From NCBI GenBank assembly GCA_948474755.1, contig CAOLHI010001311.1, positions 372,001 to 436,000 of the forward strand: DNA of 64,000 nt. Reading direction: 5' to 3'. Positions within the stretch are counted from its first letter, which is position 1, and every line of letters starts with the position of its first letter. A program made the position numbers and the translations under genes. The DNA comes from Ctenosaura bakeri. Its lineage: Eukaryota; Chordata; Lepidosauria; Squamata; Iguanidae. Below the pieces are notes generated by a model. That model ran no database searches. It was not told the DNA's origin and was given only the letters and a program-made list of their open reading frames with translations. Shown in pieces: positions 1 through 10,285 of the stretch.

Positions 1-244
1 AAGGAGGCGCGACCCGGCCGCCTCCCCGACGCACCGCACTACAGGTGAGTGTGTGTGGGCGCCGGGAGCGTAGCGCGAGCGCGGGGTGATTTTCGCTTGA
101 AAGCGAAAATCAAAAACCCCGCGCTCGCGCCGCTGCAGCCCCGTGAGAGCACCGGAAGTGGGAGTGCGTCGTGCGGAGCGACGCTCCCACTCCCGCACGG
201 CTCACGGGGCTATTTCGCCCGGGAAAGCCCGTGCGAAAAGGGCC
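1..244 (-). mobile_element. GC-rich Harbinger-like MITE, cut by the window edge
   Basis: This is the reverse complement of the first ~245 bp of the complete element at 46744-47392. Its right end, GTGCGAAAAGGGCC (231-244), is the same terminal inverted repeat. A strong hairpin lies at 74-127: the inner arms (88-98 and 101-111) pair perfectly around two bases and the outer arms (GCGAGCGCGGGGT / ACCCCGCGCTCGC) also pair. CAGGTGAG at 42-49 resembles a splice donor. It has no coding capacity. The left end lies outside the window, so no TSD can be read. Assignment to PIF/Harbinger is inferred from sibling copies with 3-bp TSDs. Confidence 0.8.
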
Positions 245-405
245 TATGTGTGCAGTAGATGAATTCAGCATGCACTGGTATCAAAAAAACCCAAAGAAGT
301 GAGCAAAGTGTTGATTTTCCATCCCACCTATCTTCGTAATTTGTTAGGCAAAAAAGACGGCCATTAACACCCAAGACTAATGTATGAAATTGAAGGAGTT
401 ATGCA

Positions 406-636
406 GGCAGTCCAGAATGGTGCAGTGGTCTGAATGTTGGACTAGCCCTCTTGAGAGACCAGTGTCTGAATCCCTACTTAATCATGGAAACCCAGTGGAT
501 GAACTTGGGCAAGTCATACTCTCTCATTGTCAGAGAAAGGCAATGGCAAACACCCTCTGAACAAATTAGGTCAAGAAATCATGTTCACCTTAGGTTCATC
601 ATAACTTGGAAACAGCTAGAAGGCATACAACAATAG
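406..636 (+). mobile_element. tRNA-derived SINE
   Basis: The start GTGCAGTGGTCTGAATGTTGGAC is a decayed tRNA-like box A region. It is followed by a TCTGAATCC-type box B, then a body shared with the SINEs at 18566 and (reverse) 39176, 50726 and 55418: ATGGAAACCCAGTGG, CTTGGGCAAGTCA, AGGCAATGGCAAAC. The tail reads AACTTGGAAACAGCTAGAAGGCA. The copy is old and probably inactive. Confidence 0.7.
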
Positions 637-1024
637 CAGTGCAGCCAACTATTCTTGAGCCAATGACCAACACTTTTGTGTCACGGGAAAAAAAACTCTG
701 TCATGGAGGAAGAAGCCAGGCCAAACATAGCAGACCGGAGGAAGGGAGACACACCTGAAGATGAGACAGAGCTTGAGAGTTTACCTATTATTTTACTCAT
801 TACTCTGCTCACCTAGCAGGTCATTATTGTTCCTGGACTTAAGAATGACAAATCACCATGTTACTCACTACAAATAAAGGTATTATTACGATCAATACTT
901 TGCCATTTGAAAAAAACAGGAAAATGTTGTCTGTTTTCTTTATGTGACCAATTCAGATACTGCATTGGAAATTATAACAAAAATGCAGAAGCCATTACAG
1001 AACAGCTCTGTTCCATGTGAACTT
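637..1024. other. No recognisable feature
   Basis: Single-copy-looking DNA with short chance frames only. I see no splice-flanked exon or repeat. Confidence 0.5.
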
Positions 1025-1041
1025 GAACATCCTTGCTCTCA
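1025..1041. repeat. Left target-site duplication of the L1 insertion
   Basis: GAACATCCTTGCTCTCA is repeated exactly at 3382-3398. The two 17-bp copies bracket the L1 and its poly(A), as expected for target-primed reverse transcription. Confidence 0.85.
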
Positions 1042-3381
1042 TCTATCCTCAATTCTTATTTTCATTATATTCATTTTTATTATTATACTTTCACTCTTAA
1101 TTCAGTATTTTTCACTCCCATTTAATCTCTTACTATTATTAATTATAAACTTATTACTTAATATCTCTAATAATAACCTCTCTCTAAAACCAATTACCTT
1201 TTAACTTTTTTTCCCCCTTTTAAACATTGAACATCACATATCAAATTACATCTATAAATCACAAGTTTAACATACACAGATAATAAACAATATAAAAATA
1301 AAAAATAAAAGTAATAATAAAAAAAAACCCACCCCAGAGCCAACTTTTTATTTAATCCACTTTCCAAAATTGCCATTCTTCTTTTAACAGGGTAGCATTA
1401 CCATCTCTTTTCAGAACTTTTTCTAAAAATATTTTCCAAATTTCTTCAAAATCATTTGTTTTTACCAAACTTTTCATAAACCTAATTCTACATGTTAGTT
1501 TATCATTAATTGCAATTTTCCACACTTCTTTATACCATTCTTCTATTTGAAATTTTTCATTTGTCTTCCATTTTTTTGCTATTATTAATCTTGCTGCAGT
1601 TAACAAATTTGTTATTAATTCTTTCTTTGCCTGAGTACACTCTACCTTATTATATATGGACAACAACGCTATATTTGGACATACTGGTATTTCTAATCCT
1701 ATAATCTCTTTTATCTCTTTAAAAACCTTTTGCCAAAATTCCTTTATCTTGTTGCAATTCCACCACATATGCATATATGTACCAATTTCTTGACATCCTC
1801 TCCAACACAATCTTGAATATTTCTCATCTATTTGATTTAATTTCACTGGAGTCAAGTACCATTTCCAAACTATTTTATAATAATTCTCTTTTATTCTTAT
1901 TGATAATTTTTTTAAATGGCGTTGTTCCCAAATTTTTCTCCATTCTTGTATATCTATAGTTTGTACTGTCTCTTCCTCCCATATTTTTCTAAGATAATCC
2001 TCTTCTTGTTCTTTTGCTAATATTTTATATATTTCACTTGTTGTACCTTTTAGTATTTCATTTTCTTGCATATTTTCTCTTTGAATAATAATTTGTTCAA
2101 ATTTAGTATATTCTTTAAAATCCTTAACATATCTTTTCATACTCTTTGTCCATTGCTCTAGTTGTATATAATTTAACCAAGATATCTTAGTTTCCTGCAA
2201 TCTCTCTTTCATTCTTTCTTTATTTATCATTATTTTCATCCAATCTTTTAATCTATATATTTTTTGTTTTTTTATTTCTTTCTCTATTATATCTCTTAAA
2301 TTTATTGGAAATTTTTCCATCATTACTATCGGAGTTAATATTGATATATTCGGTATCAATTTTCTTTTATTTTTCTTCCATATTTCTATTATATTTTTTA
2401 TAAAAGGATTTTCTATTTTTTCCATTTCTTTCTTTGAAAATTTCCTAAAAAATATATTCTCTAATTTCATCTCAATATTCTTATCTTCTGTCTCTAACCA
2501 ATCTAAATCGCCGTTTCCTGAAACTCCATCTATGATATATCTCAATTGATTTGCATAATAATACCATTTTAAATTTGGAAGTCCCAGGCCACCTTCTTTT
2601 TGACTTTTATACCAATATTTCTTGTTAATCCTCGATTTCTTATTTCCATTACAAAAATTATTTAATATCTTTTGCCACTCCTTTAACTCTTCCTCTGATA
2701 CTTTTATTGGTAACATTCTAAACAAAAAATTAATTTTAGGTAAAATTTTCATTTTTACCACTGCTATTCTACCAAACCACGATAATTTTATATTTTTATA
2801 ATCCTCTAATTTCCGTTTAATTTCTAATCTTAATTTCTTGAAATTTTTTTCTTGTAGTCCTTGTAAATTTTTTGTAATATCTATTCCTAAATATTTAATT
2901 GATTCTTTTACTTTAAGTAATCCTCTTTTACTACTTATAAATTTTTGTACTTCTTCTTTAGTATAATTAAATAACATTATTTCTGATTTGGCCCAATTTA
3001 TTTTCAATCCTGTCTTCTCCCCAAACTCTTTTAAATGTTTATCTATTCTATCTATCTTTTCAACCGGATCTTTAATTGTCAACAATGTATCATCTGCAAA
3101 TAAGCTTATTTTATTTTTCTTTATTTAACAAAAATGTATAAGTTGTATGAATGGAACAAGCTGAACAAGTTTATGATTTTAGGGGAAGGGAAAAACAATA
3201 ATATAAGTTTGCATTGTTTAAAAGAAGGAAAAAAAAATTTTGTTTTGTTTTGTTTGTTTGTTTTTTAATTCACTATTATGTATAACACATGGTGTTTTAT
3301 TTTTCATTTGTTTTTGTGTTATAGTTTAATAAAATTAAAAAAAAAAAGAATCATCCAATTTTGAATGGTAAAAAAAAAAAA
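1042..3381 (+). mobile_element. 5'-truncated L1 with inverted 5' part (twin priming)
   Basis: The insertion has two parts. From 1042 to about 3120 the L1 is inverted: ORF2 coding sequence and 3' UTR read on the minus strand. From about 3121 to 3381 the sequence continues in plus orientation as a 3' end, with AATAAA-like TAATAAAATT near 3330 and a poly(A) run at 3371-3381. Exact 17-bp duplications flank the whole. An inverted 5' part joined to a sense 3' end with one TSD is the signature of twin priming. The exact inversion junction near 3120 is inferred from where coding similarity stops. Confidence 0.75.
1352..3120 (-). pseudogene. L1 ORF2 fragment (reverse transcriptase end to C-terminus)
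   Basis: This is the C-terminal part of an L1 ORF2 protein, which in an intact element carries endonuclease and reverse transcriptase for retrotransposition. The frame is open for about 577 codons to the stop at 1352. Just upstream (about 3086-3116) it encodes LFADDTLL, the catalytic FADD box of the reverse transcriptase. Downstream are KTGLKINWAKSE (residues ~25-36), LPKINFLFRMLP (~115-126), GGLGLPNL (~165-172) and a cysteine motif C-X3-C-X7-H-X4-C (C427, C431, H439, C444), all typical of L1. There is no real start: the first codon of the frame is a leucine TTG inside the domain. The endonuclease and the first half of the RT are absent, so it cannot be functional. The lack of stops suggests a recent insertion. 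Confidence 0.9.
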
Positions 3382-3398
3382 GAACATCCTTGCTCTCA
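3382..3398. repeat. Right target-site duplication of the L1 insertion
   Basis: Exact copy of the 17 bp at 1025-1041, directly after the poly(A) run. Confidence 0.85.
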
Positions 3399-3413
3399 CA
3401 TTACTCAGACTGA

Positions 3414-3880
3414 GGCCCTTTCCACACGGGGGTATTAAAACGGTGTAGCGCGACCTCTGACGGAGGTCATCTACACTGTAAAATGGATTGGGGCAGACTA
3501 CTTTAGTGTAATTCCACACCCCAATCTGCGCTAGAGCGACCAGAAGTGGGGCCGGCATGTGCTTTTTAAAAACCACTTTCGAAGAGGTTTTTAAAAAGCA
3601 CGATCATGCAGCCCCGTGCAGCCCCCGGTGTGGATTTGCAGGCGTGCACAAGGGCGTGACTGCAGATCTGCTGGGGGTGGGCTTTCCAGCTGGTGAGCTT
3701 ATCCGGTTGGTGGAGAGCCTCCGCCAGTCGTAAGCTGCCATTTTGGGCACCGCAGGACACCGTGGGACGCCGAGGAGTGTGAAGCAGCGAAAACACGCTG
3801 CTCCATGTGGCAATGGTTTCAGGTAAGCTCCGTTTCAGGACATCTCAGGATGTTTTTTTCCTTCACGTGTGGAAAGGGCC
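3414..3880 (+). mobile_element. Harbinger-like MITE, CCACACGGGGGTA subfamily
   Basis: The ends are inverted: GGCCCTTTCCACACG at 3414 and CGTGTGGAAAGGGCC ending at 3880. The flanking triplets TGA and CGA are probably a decayed 3-bp TSD. A perfect hairpin with 16-bp arms (GTGCTTTTTAAAAACC, 3559-3574 and 3586-3601) begins 145 bp from the left end. CAGGTAAG at 3820-3827 lies 53 bp from the right end. The copy is close throughout to 62501-62987. There is no transposase; it is a non-autonomous element. Confidence 0.8.
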
Positions 3881-4050
3881 CGAGTCAGCACATATAGCCA
3901 GTCTCACTGTCCCCCAGAAAATAAGTGAATTAGATGCCTATCACAGAGAATAAAAAGCCCCACCTCAAGAAAAACTAGTTATCAAAGTAGCTCATTAGAA
4001 AAATGAGTTACTTTCTCACCCTGAGCTAAGGCTACAGAAGCTAAGTCCTG

Positions 4051-4506
4051 GGCCATTTCCACACAAGGCGAAGGAATCGCCCCATGACGCTACTCACTGG
4101 ACTTTTGGGCTCCCTGATCCAGTTCACGCTGCTCTGGAGCAGTGCGTGGCCGCCGCTCTGCACTCCTCCAGGGACGAAAATGGTGGTTTCCAGTTGGTCG
4201 AGAGTCTCAACCAACTGCTCAAGCTCACCAGCCTAAAGCCCGCCCCCAGCAGATCGCAGGTTTGCACAAATGCGAGCCTGCAAATCTGCATAAGGGAGCA
4301 GGCTTGCAGTGGCGTGCTCCGTGCTTTTGAAAGACCTGTTTTTAGCAGTCTTTCAAAAGCACGCTGGATGACCACTTGGGGTCATTCCGGAGCGAGCTGG
4401 GGTGCAGATGTACGTTAAGTAGGATCAACCCAGTCCACTCCCAGATGCAGACATCCGTCTTGGAGGACGCTCTGCCCCATTTTAAAAACCCCATGTGGAA
4501 ATGGCC
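4051..4506 (-). mobile_element. Harbinger-like MITE, related subfamily, opposite orientation
   Basis: Inverted ends GGCCATTTCCACAC (4051) and ATGTGGAAATGGCC (to 4506), with flanking triplets CTG and TTG. A perfect hairpin with arms GTGCTTTTGAAAGAC (4321-4335) and its complement (4348-4362) ends 144 bp from the right end. That matches the hairpin spacing of 3414-3880 if the element is read backwards. The arms differ in sequence from that copy yet still pair. Confidence 0.75.
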
Positions 4507-5880
4507 TTGGTCAATCAACTTCTAGTTTTCTTCAATTCTATAATTCTCATAGATTTCCCTTTTTAAAATGAAATATTTGTGTACAATCTTCGATGGCTGT
4601 GCTAAAAAATTTGAGCTCTCAAAATGATTGTAATGGAACAGTCCAGTGTCTCCTTTGGTACAGCAATGGTTTGATTTTGTCAAGTACAGAGTACTTCAGT
4701 TTCTGCAGTCATAAGATATGTTGCTAGAGATGTTTTGTTCTTTTCTGCATTAGCAAACACTGCAGGACAATCTATCTGTGAGCTGAGTGCTCCTCTGGGG
4801 AGAGATGTCGTTGGGGCCTGTTGGCTCAGTGAGGGATCCTACTTGAGGGTTGTGCTTTGTCCAGTCCTGCTCTGAAGGTTCTGGACACTGGGACTGTTTT
4901 GCTGTGCCCCAGAAAATAAGTGAGTAGTATTGGGGTCAGTTTCTTCAGTTGAACAGAAGAAAACAATTGTGAGCTGTCCTCCTGCTATCTTTGCTGTCCT
5001 GCTGTTATCTTTCATAGTTAATACCCTCCAGTAGTGGAAAAGAAGGAGCGGGAAAGATTAAGGACATGGGAGATAACAGAGAAATACAGATTATATAAAT
5101 ACAATATTGATATATATATAGATATGAGAAGAGCTTTAGTACAATGGAGGAAACTTTGCCTTCTGTCAAGGAGGCAAATCCCAGAGGGACTAGACTCATT
5201 AAATCAGTTATTGAATGGTGTAAATCCCATTGATTTCAATGGTTCTACTCTAGTCACTACTAACAATAGGATTCAGGCCAGTAACTATGATTGAGCTAGT
5301 TTCTTCCTGGGGACAAGTAAAGGATTCAGTACCAGAGCAGCCAACATATATTGTTGCTACATGAAGAGACCTCTCCCTATGACTTTCTATATTTGAACAG
5401 AAGTTTCTGCAAAAAGACATCTATCTGCATTTCATTATTTTTTAAAAAATGCTCTGAATTTACAACTCTCTTCAGACCTCCTCACACCCCAACATCTGAA
5501 TGCTGGGGGAGGTGGGGCTAACAGAAAAGGTCACACCACTGGAGACGAGGCCCAAAGAGTGTGGTTAACCCTTTTCTCCCCTTCATGTATTGTTACTGCA
5601 AGAGAAGAAAAGGCCCCAAAAGTGGTGTAGTTATCAAGGTATTGCTTTTATGCTGACTCAGTGTGTCTTTTCATAATAAAGCCTTTGCTCTTCTACTGAG
5701 ATTGAAATGGTTAGTTTCAACTCTGAGAATGCTTTCTGAGAAAACTTAATAATACTACTTTTAAACACAGTATTTAGAGTAGAAATAAAGAGACCCTTAA
5801 CTTCTGCAGGTACAAGAAAGAACCACACCAGAGGCCACAACAAACATTAAGTGAAAGTATACTTAAAATACAAGTATGCC
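4507..5880. other. No recognisable gene or repeat
   Basis: About 1.4 kb of mixed-composition DNA. Only short chance frames are seen, with no paired splice sites or clear repeat similarity to other parts of the window. Confidence 0.5.
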
Positions 5881-6230
5881 ACCAGTTTTTTAATCACAGC
5901 TTTGCTTCCTCAATGGCCCTTGAAATGTCTTAGCCCTTCTAATTGCCATAAATATTTACTAACTAGATAATCATCTGTAGATTAATATTCTCTTGCATGA
6001 ACTGTAATTAAAAATTTGAATCAATAAAAATGCAATTGTGAGTGGTTATTTTACTGCTGTAAAAGGCAGCCTAATTGCAAATGAATGAAAGCAATAATTT
6101 TAATGCATTTAATAGCATCACAAAACTGCCATTAATTTCCATGGAGCAGCTCAGTAGCTTGATCAAACAGTTATACAGAATTACTCTCAACAAGTGTTCA
6201 AAAAACTAATATTAACTTTGTAATCACTAC
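5881..6230. other. AT-rich stretch, candidate conserved non-coding element
   Basis: Dense in TAAT/ATTA cores of the homeodomain type, with an octamer-like GCAAATGAAT (about 6075) and CAATAATTTTAATGCATTTAATAG nearby. It matches no repeat in the window. Conservation itself cannot be seen from one sequence, so this is a suggestion only. Confidence 0.25.
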
Positions 6231-6231
6231 A

Positions 6232-6727
6232 CAGTTGGCCTTCCACATTTGTGGCTTCCACTTTCACAGATTTGATTATTTGTGAGTTTCTCTAACACTT
6301 GCTCCCCCAATCTCAAGAGCTTCTTTTCTGGGGGAAACTTTCCCTTTCGGTGGCTCTGTTCACACCATGCAGTCCTTTAGAAATCCTCTAGTGCTCCTCC
6401 TACTCCTTCTCCTCCACCAGCTCCTGCCTGGCCAGCTATGGAGGACTCACAGACTGATTTCTCCGTACCACAATCCTCTCCTGATGCCTCCCACATACTC
6501 AAGGAGATGGGCAAAAGAGACAAATATAGAGCCACCAAGCTGACCCCAACCCCTTTCCTTTTCTTTTCCATGATCTGGTTTGAAACCTAGGTGCCCATTT
6601 TCCTCACCATGCCTCAGGCCCTTCTCACAGACACCACACAAACACACACACACATTTTGATATTTGTGATTTCCCCTGTTTTGTGGAGGTCCTGAGCCCT
6701 GACCCCGCGAATGTGGAAGGCTGACTG
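6232..6727. mobile_element. Tigger-like (pogo/Tc-mariner) MITE
   Basis: Imperfect terminal inverted repeats: CAGTTGGCCTTCCACATT at 6232, and a right end whose complement is CAGTCAGCCTTCCACATT. The flanking dinucleotides are CA and TA, consistent with a TA duplication with one change. The interior has no transposase frame, so this is a non-autonomous, decayed copy of about 496 bp. Confidence 0.7.
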
Positions 6728-6919
6728 TAGTGTCAAATATTTTAATGCTATTGCTACATTAAAAGACCCCTGTTGGAATAAGGATTTCTGTACAAATCCA
6801 TTTTTTTTTTCATTTTGTTCAAATTTTGATGGGACAAAATAAGACATTGAAAACAAAATTAGCTAAGCATTCAACAGGGCCCCTTTTATGTATTGGGAAT
6901 TGGTGGTTTCCCCATGAGT

Positions 6920-7237
6920 GGTGAATCTGCTCTGGATGTTAATCCAGACATTAAGGCTGTTTCAGCACTACACTGTTATAGTGCTATTATTCCACTTTTA
7001 ACATCCTATGGAATCCTGGGGTTTGCAGTTTAGGGAGGGGCTGGCTGGCTCCTCCCTAAACTGAAAACCCCAAGATTCCATAGGATGTTGAAAGTGGAAT
7101 AATAGCATTGTAACAGTCTAGTGCGGAGATGGCCTAAAAGAGTGATCTTGAGTTCTAAAACTCATCCCTCAAATAGGCCCAGCACCTTGGACAGCTCCTT
7201 GAAAGTTTGAAGTAAGATCTAAAGTGGTTTCATCACC
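6920..7237. mobile_element. Palindromic MITE, GGTGAATCTGCTCTGG family, interrupted
   Basis: The left arm GGTGAATCTGCTCTGGATG (6920) and the right arm ...AGCACCTTGGACAGCTCC...TTTCATCACC (to 7237) are inverted copies of each other. They match the palindromes at 8850-8960 and 31451-31566. The middle is occupied by a younger MITE at 6955-7134 with its own TAA duplication. No coding content. Confidence 0.65.
6955..7134. mobile_element. Short full-palindrome MITE nested in an older MITE
   Basis: About 180 bp made almost entirely of two ~85-bp arms. The shared core is GTGGAATAATAGC on one side with its complement on the other, plus CATCCTATGGAATC. It is flanked by TAA at 6952-6954 and 7135-7137. 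Sibling copies are at 51976-52176 and 62991-63190. The 3-bp TAA duplication and the GGC...GCC ends are of PIF/Harbinger type. Confidence 0.8.
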
Positions 7238-8849
7238 TTACTGACATGTAAGCCACCAGCCACCATTCCACAAGGGTGAGAAATTGCAGAGTTTAAAGCC
7301 CTTACAAGCTAGAGTTTGTTTTCCCTTGAAAAGAAGAGGATTATGCTAATTGTGTTTTGTAATATTTTAACTTACTTAAAAATATAGGGGATCAGCAGAG
7401 GTGGACCAGAGCTGGTGAAAGTTACATTTATTGGACTACCATTCCCAGACTGTCCTAGCTAGCATGGCCAGTGGTCATAGGAGTTTCATTCCAAAGATAC
7501 AATTTTCCAGTCCTCTGGGTAGAGGCATATTGTCCTCCAGTTGCTCTAGCTGCTATGGTCTTTTTTTTAGAGTTGTTCCTTATTTCTTTTGTGGAACCAG
7601 TATCTTATTTTCAAATGGCAATTTTGCCATCATTCCTTGGCATCACTCTCAAATATAACCTGAATATGGAATTGCTTCCCCACTCCCACAGCACACACAC
7701 ATCTTTATCTTTTCTATCTGCAAGAGAATCAGTTCTAGGAGAGAAGCCAACCACTGCTGGCCCCTCAACTGATTCACTGGAGTAAGCTTGTTTACTACCT
7801 GCTGGATCATGATGCAGTGACTGCTGGAGAACAGCCCATAGCATCATACAATGGCTGCTAGCATTGATTTCTCAGTCTAATTTATAGTGACCCATCACTC
7901 CTTTCTACCTTTGCTGCAACCTGATGGAATGATTATTCTCTTCTTAATCCATGTACAAACAACCATTTCTATGGTCAATAGTTTCCCATTAGTAGCACCA
8001 TGACACATTAATCCAATGTGAACACTCTTAAGTGCCACAAAATGCCAGGTGCCACAAAATGCATTGAGTTTCACATACAGACACAGCAATATGGCTGAAG
8101 TTCCAAATCTTCAACATTTCAAGGTTTTTCCTTTATCATAGTGTGAAGTCTGTTTTTTGGGGGGGTGTAGTGGTCATGAGTTTTCTCCAGTGCCATAATG
8201 TCATTTTTTGTGAGAAAAGTGAGATGCTGAGGCACATTTTAGCTAGTGTGATAAAACAGAAGATTTTCTCTTACCTAACAATAAGCATGATCAGCCATTT
8301 TTCAATCAATACACACATAATGAAATGCTGGCATAGGAATGTCTGGTGTCCAGTGTCTGTTATGGAGCAGAATTCAGTAAAAGTAAGAACTATCAATAAC
8401 CATTAAGGTATCCAAAGCATGCCCTCTTAGGTGGTAAAGGAAGTGCTTTGTCTAGTCAAAGCCTACTCAGCACTGTCAGCATCAATGGGTAAGACAGAAA
8501 CAGCTCTTAATTTTCTCTTTGAAGTAAATGGAACTGAACAGTGCTTGACTTTGGCTGAGCCATGATAAAATTATCTCTGGATCTTTAAGACCATTGCAAT
8601 AACATGAAGTTAATAAATAATAAGGAATTGAGTACTGTGTGCTATTAAGTTTTTTATTTAATATTCCTGAAACCAGCTTCTATTAAAGACTGAAGTTGAA
8701 GTCCTAAATGTACTTACCTGGTAGAGTGTTCCATGGAAATCAAGATGTTAGGAGTTTACTTAAAAGTAAGTAATAGCATACTAGAATGCTATACTAGATA
8801 CTAGAGGTACAAATGAGCTATGCAATGGCACTTGCTGACAGTAGGACCT
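7238..8849. other. No recognisable gene; possible decayed hAT-like scrap near 7405-7480
   Basis: Mostly single-copy-looking DNA. Around 7405-7480 the text TTGGACTACCATTCCCAGACTGTCC resembles the common squamate hAT-like motif seen more clearly at 48044 and 49408. Otherwise nothing supported. Confidence 0.4.
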
Positions 8850-8960
8850 GTGAATCTGCTCTGGGTTTCAGTCTGAACTTTAAAGGATCTATCCAAAGTG
8901 TTGAATCTACACCTTAGATGGCTTCTTTAAAATTAAGACTGAAATCCAGGGCTGATTCAC
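8850..8960. mobile_element. Palindromic MITE, GGTGAATCTGCTCTGG family
   Basis: GTGAATCTGCTCTGGGTTTC starts one ~50-bp arm. The second arm, ending CAGGGCTGATTCAC, is its imperfect reverse complement, through shared CTTTAAAGGATC / TAGATGGCTTCTTTAAA blocks. It has the same family sequence as 6920-7237 and 31451-31566. Confidence 0.65.
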
Positions 8961-9003
8961 AACTTCAGCCTCAGCAAGTGTCACCGCTTATTCTTAATCT
9001 TAC

Positions 9004-9088
9004 CTTTAAAGGAGCTGAGTATAACATGAGTGTTCAGCACCTTGGATAGGTCCTTTCAAGTTCAGACCAAAATTCAGAGCAGAGTCAC
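9004..9088. mobile_element. Second partial copy of the same palindromic MITE
   Basis: CAGCACCTTGGATAGGTCC followed by TTTCAAGTTCAGACC and CAGAGCAGAGTCAC matches the right arm of the family. The left arm is reduced to TTTAAAGGAGCTG. Confidence 0.55.
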
Positions 9089-10285
9089 AGACCCGCTGAT
9101 ATTCACTGTTTCCCTGATCACTTTTCACTGCAAATGAGCAGGCCTACTGGAATCCTTTGGGTTCCCTTTGAGCACATAGCATGCATCTTCTACTTTTTTT
9201 GCAAGCCAAGAATGTGTATCTGAATTGTATGTTACTTTGCACTCAGCTTTCTTGTGCTTTCCCCACAAGCATCCATGCATATGCAAAATCAGTTACAGAT
9301 CAGTTACAGAGTTACAGATCAGTTACACATCAGTTACAGAGATGAAAATCCAATATAATATAACTTCCATAGCACAGTCAGCTCCATACTTTTAGGCATA
9401 GGTAGACCAATTAAAAACTACAAACCCCATTCAAAAATTAATGGTGAGAGCTGCTGGAATTTGCTGAGAGCTGTTCCATGTGGTAAGCCAATAAAGAGCA
9501 AGTAGGAAACTCTCAGTGAAGGCCCCGGGTGGACTTGGTCATTAGATCATCCTGGACAGGAAGGAGTGTAAGAGGGCACTTGTTCTGTTGTCTTCCTGAG
9601 TATTTGGTGTTATATTATCCTTGGTTGCTTTTTGATCCAGGTTCCTGGCTTGCCTCATGTTTCTGACACATTCTTTGGTTCCAACTGCCTCCCTGTTTAT
9701 GTTTTGGTTCTGACTTAGTCTTATTTCCTGAACACTGGCTTATCACCACGTATGGGTTCACCTCAGACTGCTGCCCACAGCCCAGTGCCAACAATTATGT
9801 CTCTGCAGGCCTACAAGGGCAAGAACCATGCACTTGCTCCCTCAGTGTACATGGGGAGGTAATTTGGGAAGAAGTACCGAGGCCAGGTGTCTCTTTTGAG
9901 CATGATACTAGAACATTATTTTCATTCTTCATATCATGTATCACAAGCCTTTCTCCTTTCTCTTTGGAGTCCAATAATAGATTTCTGTAATTATAAGTTG
10001 TATATGGCTACATTTACATAACTATAGAGAGGTAAAATGCCTTTACACAACATCATTAATTGGACAGTCTTTTGACAACTATATCCACAGGCAACATCTG
10101 CTGTGTAAATCTGCTTATTCTTGTAGTGTTACATATTTTTTTCTAACTTATCCTGTCTCGAAGAAGAAGAAGAAGAAGAAGAAGAAGAAGAAGAATGTAG
10201 GTAGAGGTGGGGGGTATAAACTCCAGACAAGGCTCTTCAGGAAAGAAACCTATAGGTTAGTGGTCAAGAGGTAATAGAGACATTT
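9089..10285. other. Single-copy-looking DNA with two simple repeats
   Basis: No gene seen. A small tandem array of CAGTTACAGA-type units lies at about 9291-9345 and a (GAA)n run at 10160-10194. The rest shows no repeat or exon that I can support. Confidence 0.5.
10160..10194 (+). repeat. (GAA)n microsatellite
   Basis: About eleven uninterrupted GAA units. Confidence 0.95.
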
